Shown here one piece after another: positions 41,385-52,269 of a stretch of DNA of 64,000 nt. The DNA lies in assembly GCA_963971405.1 (NCBI GenBank), contig OZ020485.1, forward strand, positions 18,042,001 through 18,106,000, given 5' to 3'. The position numbers and the translations under genes are program-made. The notes under the pieces were generated by a model. The model saw only the letters and a program-made list of their open reading frames with translations, was not told where the DNA came from and made no database searches. How positions within the stretch are numbered: the first letter of the stretch is position 1; every line of letters begins with the position of its first letter. The stretch is from Psococerastis gibbosa (lineage: Eukaryota; Arthropoda; Insecta; Psocodea; Psocidae).

Positions 41385-43805
41385 GCTTTGACAAAAGAAG
41401 AGGTGTCATTTGGCCAATGCTCGGATTGGTCGAAAAAGAAGTGGCACCAGAAACATCCTTAGCAGGAGTGAATGTCCTATCTCTCCAACATAGAACTCTA
41501 ACCCCCAGCCATCCTGGCTATACTGATGGGTATTGTCTGTTGTTAATTGTTTTGCCTGTCGTAGCTGACACTGTCCCAAAGAATCATCTGTCTAATTTAA
41601 AATTGTCAGAAGGATGGTTGGAGGCAGCCTAAATAATAGTTTGCAACAACACTAGTGGTTTGTTCTTAATTTTATGGACGGTTTTCAGTAACATTGTACC
41701 TACGTATTACCGTAATTTTAGTTACAAAATAATGGCGCCTATACTCATGGTTCGTGGAATTTTGTTTTTGACGTATTTTTTTTGACAGTTGTAGCTTAAC
41801 AAATTCAAAAGTTGGCGTCACTGTCTTATCCGGTTTGCCTGTACCATTCAATTTCGATTAACCGGAAGTTACAAATGGACATTTACTGTGAAATTTTATT
41901 TTTTTACATTCGTAAGGTTGTTTATCCTCTGCCTAGCTTAATTCAATTTTATGACGAGTCCACTGCTATAGCCAGTTCAGATAATGCAGCAATTTCATTG
42001 GCTGTTACCTATTATACTTAACAATACGTAATACAGTTTGAAGAAGACCAATTTGAATGGGTTTCATTTTGTGGGGGGGAATCCACATGTTGGGTAGGAC
42101 TATATGCTTCTATTAAGATATATTCTATAGTACTCACAGTGAGTGCCTACAACTCCAGAATTTAACCTGTCATCTTAACTTGCTATAATATACCGTATTA
42201 AATAGGTATATACCTAATGTATTTACAGAAGTTGCATTTTCATTCATTTTTAGAATCTCCACATAGGCCTACGTAATGATAAGAAAATTATAGGCACCTT
42301 AAAGCTCTAATTTTGTTCGACTCAAGTACCTGTCATTGCAAGCCATGAAATTGCCCTTGCACATAGAGAAGAGAGGAACATTGAAATTGGATTAAATTAA
42401 AAAGCCTAACCTAACAATGTATTTGAAAATATTGCCACAATTTGACGAAAACACAGCCACTGGCCGCTATATGATTAATTATTTTTTTGTAGCATTTTGA
42501 GGGCAAAAAGTATTTTTGTGCATTTTTCTAATAGAAGTTTTTGATAACGCAACAGGAATAATCAGACATACAGGGGAGAGTAGCCTGTGTCGTAGTCTAT
42601 TAATTTTCTCGTTGTTTTTTTCTCGGATATAACAAGAATAGAACTTGATGTGGTGTAATTCTAATAATTCTCGATGACATACTCTTCACGAACGTGGATT
42701 GGGATAGCCTAAAGTAAAAGAAAAATACTTTGTAGGCATCAATCAATATGAGGTACTACTGGAATTAATTATATTACAATTAACATTTGATTTAGCCTAA
42801 ACTTTGCGAAAAAGTCGGGTCCATCAAAACTGAAAGTTCCATATACACTGTATTTATTCCTAGATTAGAGAGATGAGACATTCGAGCCATTTTTTTTTTT
42901 TTTTTTTTTTTTTTGAGCCTGTGGCCACCTGCTACGTATTTTCAAAGGCTGGTTAATTGAGACGTGGCGGGTTGGTCTCAGAAATTCAAAAATAATTTTT
43001 TGGCGGGATGCGGATGTCCCATCTCTCCTATATACATGCAGAAGTGGTCTAAAATAAAAATGGCATACCCATGGTATACGCTTATACGGCAATACTTTTT
43101 TACACAAGATTTTACACATTAAAAATGGTCGCACCGAGCATATAGATCGCGCATGCGTTAGAGATAAACGTTCATAGAAAATTCAAATTTTGGAGCCATT
43201 TAGGGAGATTTATCTACCTATTGAGACGGCGACTTCCGGAAAATTTCTTCACAACTTATCATTTCATGACCCCCTGGGCCTAAAACAACCCCCCATTCAA
43301 AATGTTATATGTATGTACGTATACGTACGGTATGTTTGTATATCGATTTTAGGATACATTGTAACTTCCGCAGACATTGTCAGATTTTACGTTCGTTAAC
43401 CAGCTAGATCCGCCACTTTGTTCAAGATGGTGGCCAATCAAAACCTTAAAAAAATCGTGTCTCATTTAATATTGGTCGCAGAGGAACAAAATAAATTGTG
43501 GCCGAAAGCCCGTGGATAATAATGAAATGAAAAAACGACTTTATTGCAAACAAAAGGCGAACAATAAGTCTTGTTTTCATGCTAACCTAACCAAATCTGT
43601 GATAATGGTAATAAACACTTTTTACGACCAATATACGATTTCAAGATGGCTTCCAGTCAAAGTGAAAATGATGTGATACTTCAACTTAAGCAAAAGTTCA
43701 TACCTAGTCGTGATTATGGTTCGACATTTTTAACACAGCTTTGTTTTGTTTGTTGATGCAAGATGTTGTGGTTGGAATAATAATGGAGTCAATAGAGAGC
43801 GTAAT
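41385..43805. other. AT-rich, no gene supported
   Basis: A T-run of about 25 bases at 42890-42914 followed by GC-richer sequence could be the tail of a minus-strand retroposed copy. A lone GCGCATGCG at about 43151 lacks the E2F-like partner. ORFs at 41417-41632 and 41812-42021 have no recognisable motif. Confidence 0.35.
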
Positions 43806-43810
43806 ATTCC

Positions 43811-43915
43811 TAAGGCGGCTATCCCATCTGTCAATAATCCGTCATTTGTGCATCAATAATAAGTCTCTACCATATTATAACTTAATTAATAACAGATAAG
43901 TTATAATTTATTTTA
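43811..43915. mobile_element. Partial foldback element
   Basis: The outer end TAAGGCGGCTATCCCATCTG is followed by AATAAGTCTCTACCATATTA and TATAACTTAATTAATAACAG, as in the 44.8-kb and 58.8-kb members. The other arm is missing. Confidence 0.6.
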
Positions 43916-44766
43916 ATTACATGCATAGCATAGAATAGAGTAAAATCCGCGTCGGCGCTAGTGCGAAGTGCGTTCTGCAGTATGATATCATTTACAGGGG
44001 AAGAAGAAACCCCCCCGTGAGGCGGGGTCTGCGCTTGCATGAAATCTCCCTACACCTGATCGGCAAGAGCCGAAAGGGATTTTTAATTAAGGTTTACAAC
44101 TAACTATGTATCATCCTCCAGCTCAGCGCCTTCCTCTTCAGCTGTTGGTACGTTCCAGCCCCTGTACGCTCCTTAAGTTCATCCATGAATTAGCCTATGT
44201 AGATAGACAAATTCACACGGAAGTCATATAAATAATGTCTGAAAAATCCATGGGGTCGCTGGCATTGGGCAAGAAACCAACCGGCAACAATAAGTAGGTA
44301 CAGAAAAAGCCCTTCCATAAAACTCTCTTCAGGATATTAATTTAGCTTGTAGAAGCTGCAAGGGCAAAGTAGCCATTTTCAGCAATGAGCCTCTTTCGTC
44401 TAGGCAAATGAATGCAGCCTACCGAGCAGGTAATGGGCCCAACCGTACCCAACCAATCAAAACATTGAGATTCGACGTCTTCTCGTTAAGAATTTCTAAA
44501 CGAAAGAGGTCCATTGAGTAGGTACCTACTTCGATAGGTTACCTCCAAAACAATTCAAAAAAATTCGATACATTATTGTGTCTAATTTCATATAATACAA
44601 TACCACAGTCAATTTTGACACACTTGCACCATTACATAAAACGAGTATGTACACATTTTTAAATGTCAATTTAAAAAAAAAACAGCATGGCCCCTTTACA
44701 CTTCTGACAAAAAATTACATGTAATACGTCAAAACCCCATTTTTTATTGTACTATGATAAGTATAA

Positions 44767-45038
44767 TAAGGCGGCAATTCCACCGGCGATTTTACTTCAT
44801 TTGTGATTTGAGATTATTTGTTTGTTTTGTTTTAAGGAGACTATTATGTAGATACTAACTTATCTATTATAAATTAAGTTATAATATGGTAGAGACTTAT
44901 TAATGATGTCTGCTACCATATTATAACTTAATTTATAATAGATAAGTTAAGTATCTACATAACAGTCTCCTTAAAAGAAAACATACAAAAATCTCAAATC
45001 ACAAATGAAGAAAACTCGCCGGTGGAATTGCCGCCTTA
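44767..45038. mobile_element. Foldback element, long-arm type
   Basis: TAAGGCGGCAATTCCACCGG pairs with CCGGTGGAATTGCCGCCTTA. The arms of about 120 bp continue through GATTTGAGAT and TATGTAGATAC. The centre is TAGAGACTTATTAATGATGT then CTGCTACC. It is the most complete member of its subtype. Confidence 0.85.
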
Positions 45039-45039
45039 G

Positions 45040-45227
45040 TACCAGCAGCCTGATCGAGGCGATTATAATACCGGTATTTATTTAATCCCCTGGTAATAAA
45101 AATGAGAACAAGATAATTTTATAATGGAAAGTCCTATTCAAAATTTGTTTGTTTACAGTTATAATCCTAGGGTATTTATTTAACCCCGGTATTATAATCG
45201 CCTCGATCAGGCTGCTGCAGTACCTAC
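45040..45227. mobile_element. Foldback element with CAGCAGCCTGATC ends
   Basis: CAGCAGCCTGATCGAGGCGA with TTATAATACCGG pairs with CCGGTATTATAATCGCCTCG and ATCAGGCTGCTG. It abuts the previous foldback. Members at 56.2-56.9 and 58.7-59.0 kb have the same ends. Confidence 0.75.
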
Positions 45228-45850
45228 GCGAAAACTCCCATATCCCAAACGATAGCAAGCCTGCTATGGCGATTATTTTTATGTTTATGTTTTGTTTTCA
45301 TTTTAGTCGCAGGCTAAGATTAAAATGAAAACAAAACAATTTTGAATAGCACTTTCCATTAAAAAATTATAAATTGTTAAAATTTTTAATTGGCATCCCT
45401 GAATGTAGGCTAATACTTTTTATTTTTTTTAAGTAGGACCTAATTAACTAAGCAAGTTATTAAAATATTGGTTCACTTACGTTGCAGAAGTTGCACTACT
45501 TTATGCATCATAAATTGAGTAGCCTATTATTAATTTTTTGATTTTCTAGTTTTTTCATGGTATCTATTTTATGTGAAATTTTAGCCCTCAATCATTTTTA
45601 TGAAAAAGCTACGGCACCAAAAATTCAAAATACCCTATTATATGATGCACAAAAAAATTGTCTTCTACAGCTTAAATGAGCCAAATCTTTAATATATTGC
45701 TTTGTTAATCAAACAAAAAAATAAGAAGTCAGTAAAAAAACAACGGAATTTCCTTCACTGTTAAGATTAAACATAGTCTCCATAGGGGGCGGGCAGACAT
45801 ACAGATGAATAGGAAATCGAAAGCCTACTTGCCTCATTTACATCAATAGC

Positions 45851-47737
45851 CTAAGGGTTAGGCCCACCTGCCTTATTTCCATCATTAGCCCCAGGGATAG
45901 GCCTACCAGCCGTCTTCGCATTATTAGGCCATAAAAGGCTAACCAAACGTTCATACAAATTCACATTTAAGCTTAAAATATCGCCATCAACACCCTTCAA
46001 CACCCGTTTTTTGTATGCAAGTTGGAACAGTTTTCCATCAAAAAATACGTTATTCACCCTCTTGTTTTCATTCAGAAATGGACTTCCACACGCGTCATGC
46101 ACTGCCAACATTAGAAACCAAGTCTGAGTATAAAGGTGTCCCATATAAATTTCTTTCTGAGATGGAAGTTCCTTACATGGTGCGCTTTTCAAACGTTGGT
46201 ACAGGAGGGGATATTGCGACAACCGAATAATGACCACAACTAGAGCTTCTAAATCTGGACGCACACTTGGTTTATTAGCTTTGAACTTTTCCGCCATATA
46301 AAACAGTGACAAGAAACCAATGCGCAATTCCTCAGGAATCTTAAGCAAATCGTCGAGTTGTAAGCTTTTGCTGACGGCCCAACACAACATTTTCATCTTC
46401 TCTTCCTCAGTGCTGTCGCCCCATAACCTCAGCAGTCCTGGATGAACGTCGGGACATTCAAATTCGACTTGCTCCGTATGGGCTTTGCTTGGTTCTACTT
46501 TTTTCATCCATTCTTCCACTGCACATGGTTCATGGGGACAGTCTTTTAGGAGAATACCATACATCTTTTTACGGAGAGGTTTCAGGAATTTAGCAACCGA
46601 TGGCGTCATGCGGCACAAATAGTCCCTGTAATATATCACATGGAAGTTTCGTAAACAAGCAATAACGCTAAAAAATGAATGGTGCAAGCCTTCACTGCGA
46701 TATCTTTGTTTGGCCATTCTCACTATTTGTAACCACGCCCCTTTTGCGGTGCGTTCATAGGCTTTAGCTGGCATCGAATAACATCTGAGGCTCGTTTCTA
46801 TTCTATGGCTGGAGAGCTGGAGTCCGGGGAGTGCAGCAATTTGATCAGCTAACTTCGATGGGTCTAATCTCTCACGATTTTCTCTAATCCATTCGGCCAC
46901 TTTGGCAATAGGTGGCATTGCAGTTAAAGGTGGTATCCTCCAATAATCAAAATCCAGATTGGCGTTATACTCGCGAAAAAGGGACACATAAAACATGTAA
47001 AGGTCACTTCTGTCGAGAAAATCGTTGCCGCAAAGTGTCGCTAGCAGTGGCAAATGCGATTTATCAACGTCCAAATGAGTCGCAAGGCTTTGACTGCTGT
47101 ATATCTTTGTGTCCAAAGTCTCAATGTTTAAATGTTTCACAGAAAACAGCGTTACGTCAATATCAAAGGCAATAAAATTAGTACCTTGCGCCAAAAGACC
47201 AAAACATCCATGCTTTGCGATGAAATCTCTAATTTCATAAACAAACGTATGGACACCTTGTATGATTTCGCAACCTCTTGCACGCAACATGTACTTTAAA
47301 AATTCTGTCGTTTCAATATCGGATTTCAGGAACTTTGTCTCGACTTCTAATGGAATCCAATTATCTCTCCCAACTTTTTTTAGTTCCTTGTTAACGTTCT
47401 TGCCTTTAAGATAGCTTCTCTTTGCCCACAGATATATCTCGCGATCCCATGTGGGACAACTGTCAAAGAAGAATACTGCTCGAATAAAATTTTGTTGTAG
47501 TACATCAATGAGTTTGTTCCAGCGTTCTTTGAATTCTTCGTAAAGTCCTAAACTGCCGCCAGGAGATTCATTGGCGCCGTATAGCCAATTGGAACACGAG
47601 TTGCCATGAATTAAAAGAACTGGTTCTTTGCCTTGATTCTCCGTCCTATACAAATCAGCACTTTCACGTAAATTAACATCAAGTAGTACTTCTGGACATG
47701 TCATTTCAATGTATGCCTCAAGTCCGCGGAACTCCAT
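45851..47737 (-). CDS. FAM120-like XPG-fold protein, MEFRGLEAYI type
   Basis: This intact single-exon frame has 628 residues. MEFRGLEAYIEMTCPEVLLD opens the PIN/XPG part. LLIHGNSCSNW has His at the first catalytic position, VFFFDSCP keeps the second Asp, and AQGTNFIAFD has lost the D-x-D, so the protein is predicted to be catalytically dead. Downstream are LATLCGNDFLDRSDLYMFY, LRKKMYGILLKDCP, ECPDVHPGLLRLWGDS, LYTQTWF, HDACGSPFLNE and VFFDGKLFQLAY. The end NDGNKAGGPNP is a short version of the motif that is expanded in the 7.7-kb gene. Its promoter module lies about 2.9 kb upstream at 50591-50619, pushed away by a hAT element and two dispersed repeats that probably sit in a 5'-UTR intron. A TTTTGACTTTTAGTG acceptor-like block is at about 47840-47855. 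Confidence 0.88.
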   Translation of the reverse strand: MEFRGLEAYIEMTCPEVLLDVNLRESADLYRTENQGKEPVLLIHGNSCSNWLYGANESPGGSLGLYEEFKERWNKLIDVLQQNFIRAVFFFDSCPTWDREIYLWAKRSYLKGKNVNKELKKVGRDNWIPLEVETKFLKSDIETTEFLKYMLRARGCEIIQGVHTFVYEIRDFIAKHGCFGLLAQGTNFIAFDIDVTLFSVKHLNIETLDTKIYSSQSLATHLDVDKSHLPLLATLCGNDFLDRSDLYMFYVSLFREYNANLDFDYWRIPPLTAMPPIAKVAEWIRENRERLDPSKLADQIAALPGLQLSSHRIETSLRCYSMPAKAYERTAKGAWLQIVRMAKQRYRSEGLHHSFFSVIACLRNFHVIYYRDYLCRMTPSVAKFLKPLRKKMYGILLKDCPHEPCAVEEWMKKVEPSKAHTEQVEFECPDVHPGLLRLWGDSTEEEKMKMLCWAVSKSLQLDDLLKIPEELRIGFLSLFYMAEKFKANKPSVRPDLEALVVVIIRLSQYPLLYQRLKSAPCKELPSQKEIYMGHLYTQTWFLMLAVHDACGSPFLNENKRVNNVFFDGKLFQLAYKKRVLKGVDGDILSLNVNLYERLVSLLWPNNAKTAGRPIPGANDGNKAGGPNP

Positions 47738-48353
47738 GATTCCTTATGCTGTATTGGAAATACAATTGATAATGTCAACCAAATAAACCAGGCTTTACAC
47801 CATGGGGTGCTACTAGCAGCTTCTTTGAGCACTAAAAGTCAAAATGTTTATAGGAAACTGACCGCAGATCCGCCCTGAATCACCTCAAAAATGGTAGATT
47901 TAAGCTTTACTTAATACATAATTGATATAAACGTTATTTGTGTATCCAAGTTCATAGAGGACTCGGTATTTCATGCATAATATTGTATTGTTTGTATTAT
48001 TATTTTTCTATAAAGTAGATAGTAAAGAGACATTTACTAAAATATCAAATTTATAAAAAATTACACAAAAAATTGAAAACCTTATGGTGTATGAAATAGT
48101 CCACAACACATTGTGTATAGATCAAATCTCTATATAATTCACATATTAAATAAATAAATAACTGGTACGATTGAACCCGTTTATTTATCTATTAGTATGG
48201 TACAGTAATACTATAGATAATTTTTAGTAGTTTCATGGTAAAAAGGTGATAAAAATAGATATTCAATCATCTAAATCATTAATTTACCGATGAAAAATGG
48301 CATCATGATTCATGAGGAATAGCCAATAGGCAGACTAATATAAAACTAAACCA

Positions 48354-48928
48354 CAAAGCCGTAGCCAAGGCGGGGGGGGGGGGGGCTTATTGGGCTGCAG
48401 CCTCCCCCCCCCCCCCGGAAATGAAAAGTTGAGAATTAAAATAAATAAATCTAGTTCGGTAACATGAATTTAAATTTTTCCCCCGGGGGAGACCCCCGGG
48501 CCCCCCTCTTCGGGTTAACAGCATTATTATTCCTATCCTAACTGAACCGTCGTAAATAATTAGATTACTCGTGACTTCGTGGTATTTCACTTTAATAAAC
48601 GAAAAATAGTTTTAGTTTTAGAAAAACTCTAAGTTTTTGTTATTTTTTGTTTATTATGAACCGTCGTATTGGTAACATTACGATTTAGTCCGAATATCCG
48701 CAAAATTTTATAAGTCTGCCTTCGCACCGACACTAAATCCTCCAATAAATTGACGTTTGGAGGGCCTATGCTATCATACAATATATACGAGTAACACCTT
48801 AACCTCTAAAGAATATACTAGATACAATTGAATTCTCAAGAAATAAATGTACCCTATATAGGATCACTGTCGCCACAGCCCCCCCCCCCCCCCCCCCCCG
48901 ACAACAAAAAATCCTGGCTACGGGCTTG
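48354..48928. mobile_element. hAT-type non-autonomous element, 575 bp
   Basis: The ends CAAAGCCGTAGCCAAGG and (complement) CAAGCCCGTAGCCAGGA are flanked by CTAAACCA (48346-48353) and CTACACCA (48929-48936), an 8-bp duplication with one mismatch. It shares GGGGGAGACCCCCGGGCCCC with the 40.5-kb element. C/G runs lie at both ends. Confidence 0.78.
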
Positions 48929-49019
48929 CTACACCATTAAAGTGGTAAATTATGGTGTGCAATGCACTGAAGTATAGATTTATTCATTATTTCTTCAAAA
49001 TGTATTTTCTCCTCAAAAG

Positions 49020-50405
49020 CAAAACATTGATTGAGGAAGTAACCTGTTCGGTTTCGTTACGCTATTTAGCACCAAAACACAATAACTCAAGTTAGAAAGG
49101 TTACTCAGAAAAAAACAATTGAAATTGAGACTTCTATATTTTTCGCACATGGAACCAAATATCAACGGGGAACAAACCTCGTGGGTTTTGATCGCACTAA
49201 ACCAAATCCAATGTAATTATGTGGATTAAAAAATAGTTACGAAACATTTAACGTTTTTGGGAGATAAAATCTCCTAAAGTTGAGTTAGCCAAAAATAGAA
49301 AAATCTGTTTCGAGATATTTTTTTGCGAACCCATATACCAAATTTTAAAAACATTTCAACGAGTAAATTGTCCACGAATCAACGAACAGACAGAACGACA
49401 GGTATTTCGTAAAAAACAATATTTTGGAGTCGTGGGACAACATAACGTGTAAGTACACTTGTGTTGAAATGGCGACATCAAAATTTTTGACCATCACAAA
49501 GCTATCGTGATTATACTAACGCAAAAGCGCCCAAATATAATAAAAACCGGTCCGAGTTTACTCGAAAATGCTTTCCAATTTATAAATTAGTCGATATTGA
49601 CATGTGTAATTTCATAGGAAATAATTTAACTATGGTTAAATTTCAGATCCCTCGAGGGGGGGGGGGAGGGGGTTCACCTCAATTTATATATTAAAAACCC
49701 CTTAAAACTCAATTACATATTCTGGAACGAACAGATCAATACATTGTAACAGTAGTAACAATGGCACATGGCACGTAATGTATTGGAGCGAGAATTTTTC
49801 ATAATTTCTCAAAAAATAATTTTTTGCACAGAAGTAAATATTTTTTGGGGAATGCAACCTGTCCGTTTTTGTTATCCTATTGAACGCCTAAAACATACCT
49901 GAATGTAGAAATCATCGATAGAAAGGTTCCGCAGAAAAATTATTTTTTAGTCATTTTTCATGAAAATTGAGTTATTTTTATTTTTTTACCCCCAGAAGCA
50001 AACTATCAACGGGCAAGCGACCCCCCGCATTTTGTTAACATTAATAACGACAACAATATATGTATGTGAATTTAAAAGAAATCGTTGGAGCCGTTTTTGA
50101 GAAATAATTTTTTTAGATGTTTTATTGGAGAATAAAGCCCCCCAAATTGAGTTAGCCCAAAATAAATAAAATATGATTTTTGTGAACCTACATGCCAAAT
50201 TTCATCAAAGTCGACCGAGTAGTTTGCCCGGAAATCAATGAACAGACAGACAGACATACAGACAGAGCGACAGACAGACATTTCGTAAAAACCACTTTTT
50301 TAGGTTCCTGGGACCCCAAAACATGTAAATCCGTTGAAATCTCGGAATCGACAATTTCGACCATCACAAAGCTTTCCTTATACTACGTATAAATTGGAAA
50401 GCAAA
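49020..50405 (+). repeat. Two 'gacagacagaca' dispersed repeats in tandem
   Basis: A diverged copy ends near 49530 and a fuller copy runs from GGTCCGAGTTTACTCG (49552) to AAATTGGAAAGCAAAAAC (50389-50406). They lie between the 45.9-kb gene and its upstream promoter module. Confidence 0.6.
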
Positions 50406-50588
50406 AACTACCAATTTTAGGGGTATTCAAGGAGTAGTCAATGTCTTCAGTCAGCTTCCTTTTAAAGGATTTAATGCACCACGTCACAAAAATAAAGCAC
50501 TAAAATAACTCAAACATACACTTCTAGCTGTTGGCAAGTCTACAAGAGTCAAAACAGACAAGAACGGGACTGGTGATAAAAGTAAGTA

Positions 50589-50622
50589 TACGCATGCGCT
50601 GAAATTCAAATTTTGGCGCATT
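50589..50622 (-). promoter_or_regulatory. E2F-like plus NRF1-like composite site (minus orientation)
   Basis: Read on minus, GCGCCAAA (50619-50612) is 12 bp from GCGCATGCG (50599-50591). Downstream GTTCTTGTCTGTTTTGA matches the leader of the 7.7-kb gene. It is assigned to the gene at 45851-47737. Confidence 0.55.
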
Positions 50623-50750
50623 TTTAGGACAACAATAACTTGCAAATGATACATGCATGAATGGAATATGCATCCGATGTGAGCTCTCTCATATATAATT
50701 TGTATACACTAGCGCAATATGAGTGAAAATTGGCGGCGGTGATCTTCTCA

Positions 50751-51169
50751 TAAGGTGCCCATTCCATTGACCGGCTAGGGCTATTTCCAAAAGGCGCCCA
50801 TTCCATTGACCGGCTAGGGCTATTTCCAAAACGGTGACGTGGTAGCAGACACTCAAGACTTAGGTGGCGTCTCCACCGACCTCGCATTGCAGAATTGACG
50901 GAAATGTTTATTTTCCTCTATGCCATAGTTAAAATTGATCAATGATCATACAGTAAAATCACAAACTAAAATTAAAAAATGGCGTCATGGGATATGTTAA
51001 GTACAAACATTTTATTAGATTTCTATAAAAAGAAAAATCTAATTTCCGTCAATGTCATTTGCATTTTGCAATGCGAGATCGGTGGAAACGCAACTTAAGA
51101 CTTGAATGTCTGCTACCACGTCACTGTTTTTGGAAATAGCCCTAGCCGGTCAATGGAATGGGCCCCTTA
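50751..51169. mobile_element. Foldback element carrying a second, nested one
   Basis: The outer arms contain GGTGCCCATTCCATTGACCG and GGCTAGGGCTATTTCC, which is tandemly duplicated on the left. The core is GTGACGTGGTAGCAGACACT, then GAATGTCTGCTACCACGTCA. The inner insert 50862-51096 has its own inverted ends (GTCTCCACCGACCTCGCATT and AATGCGAGATCGGTGGAAAC) and is flanked by AAGACTT on both sides. Confidence 0.8.
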
Positions 51170-51204
51170 AATATAGTTTAAAAAGTTTTTCCATGAGTTC
51201 ATAG

Positions 51205-51360
51205 CATTTTTTAAGACAGACATTTCGTAAAAACCAATTTTTGGTGTTCCTGGGACCTCAAACGTGTAAATCCACTGAAATCCCGAAATTGAAAATTTCG
51301 ACCATCACAAAGCTTTCCTTATAACTAGGCTACGTATAAATAGGAAAACAAAAATTATAT
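51205..51360 (+). repeat. Fragment of the 'gacagacagaca' repeat
   Basis: GACAGACATTTCGTAAAAAC to the ATCACAAAGCTTTCCTTATA end, as in the 7-kb copy. Confidence 0.55.
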
Positions 51361-51744
51361 GGAGTGAAAATCACTAAATAGTTTTAAATTATAATTTCCC
51401 GGGGACTATTTTTCGTGCTGAGTGTTTACTACTGGGTTTACCACTGAGTGTTTGCAACTCAGTAGTAGCTTACTGCACAGTATTCTAGGCATGATCATCA
51501 ATTTACAGTGGTAGTAATCGTTAAAAATGGCAAACAAGCTTAAAATAACTGCCCCCAGGGAAAATAACTGGGCCCTGAGTCATGACCGTAAATATGTAAA
51601 TGCGCCACTGCTCTAAATAATTAAATACCATGGCATTAGTAAACATGTATTTGAATAAAAACACACCTATAGTCCTACACCGAAAACGCTTTACAGTAGA
51701 AATAGGCAAGAAATGATGAGGTAAACTAGCCACAATACCTAGGT

Positions 51745-51936
51745 ATAGTCCACGCAAAATGAGAAAAGTATGGACATGGAATGTTTTGATCCTGTGCAAC
51801 ACTATAAAAATATTCTTTGCACCATTTTGTGTTACCTTGTTGCGTTGGAACAAAAATTGTGCAAAGAATATTTTTACAGTGTCGCACAGGATCAAAACAT
51901 TCCATGTCCATACTTTTCTCATTTTGCGTGGACTAT
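51745..51936. repeat. Near-perfect hairpin, arms about 80 bp
   Basis: ATAGTCCACGCAAAATGAGA through GATCCTGTG and TATAAAAATATTCTTTGCAC is mirrored by GTGCAAAGAATATTTTTACA to TTTTGCGTGGACTAT. The loop is about 40 bp. The two opposing ORFs here are by-products of the palindrome. Confidence 0.8.
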
Positions 51937-52012
51937 GGCGCTTATTCCACCTACGTCAATAGTCAATAGTAAATGTGGCATTGACTATTGACGTAGGGGG
52001 AATATGCGCCTA
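51936..52012. mobile_element. Short foldback element
   Basis: TGGCGCTTATTCCACCTACG with TCAATAGTCAATAG pairs with CTATTGACGTAGGGGGAATA and TGCGCC. It lacks the core, and abuts the preceding hairpin. Confidence 0.65.
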
Positions 52013-52123
52013 TACATAGTGTAATTGTTCATAATCCGTTTTAAGGACTGATAAAGACCGATTTGCGTGTGGCCTGGTGGTGGAAGGATTGGCCGGCGAG
52101 TTGACACTAGAGGTATGTCGTTC

Positions 52124-52261
52124 TTTGGCGCTTATTCCACCTACGTCAATAGTCAATAGTAAATGTGGTATTGACGTGGTAGCAGACATTTTTAGAATGT
52201 CTTTAATGTGTCAATACCACATTTACTATTGGCTATTGATGTAGGTGGAATTAGCGCCTTT
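52124..52261. mobile_element. Foldback element with the GTGGTAGCAGACAT core
   Basis: Its arms are the same as in the 51.94-kb element (TATTCCACCTACGTCAATAG), but it has the core GACGTGGTAGCAGACATTTT, then GTCTTTAATGTGTCAATACC. It ends GGTGGAATTAGCGCCTT. Confidence 0.8.
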
Positions 52262-52269
52262 CTGGCGTC

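Noticed and set aside
43146-43160. Isolated GCGCATGCG as a sixth promoter module
   Set aside because: No E2F-like partner at the fixed spacing and no FAM120-like ORF in line with it.
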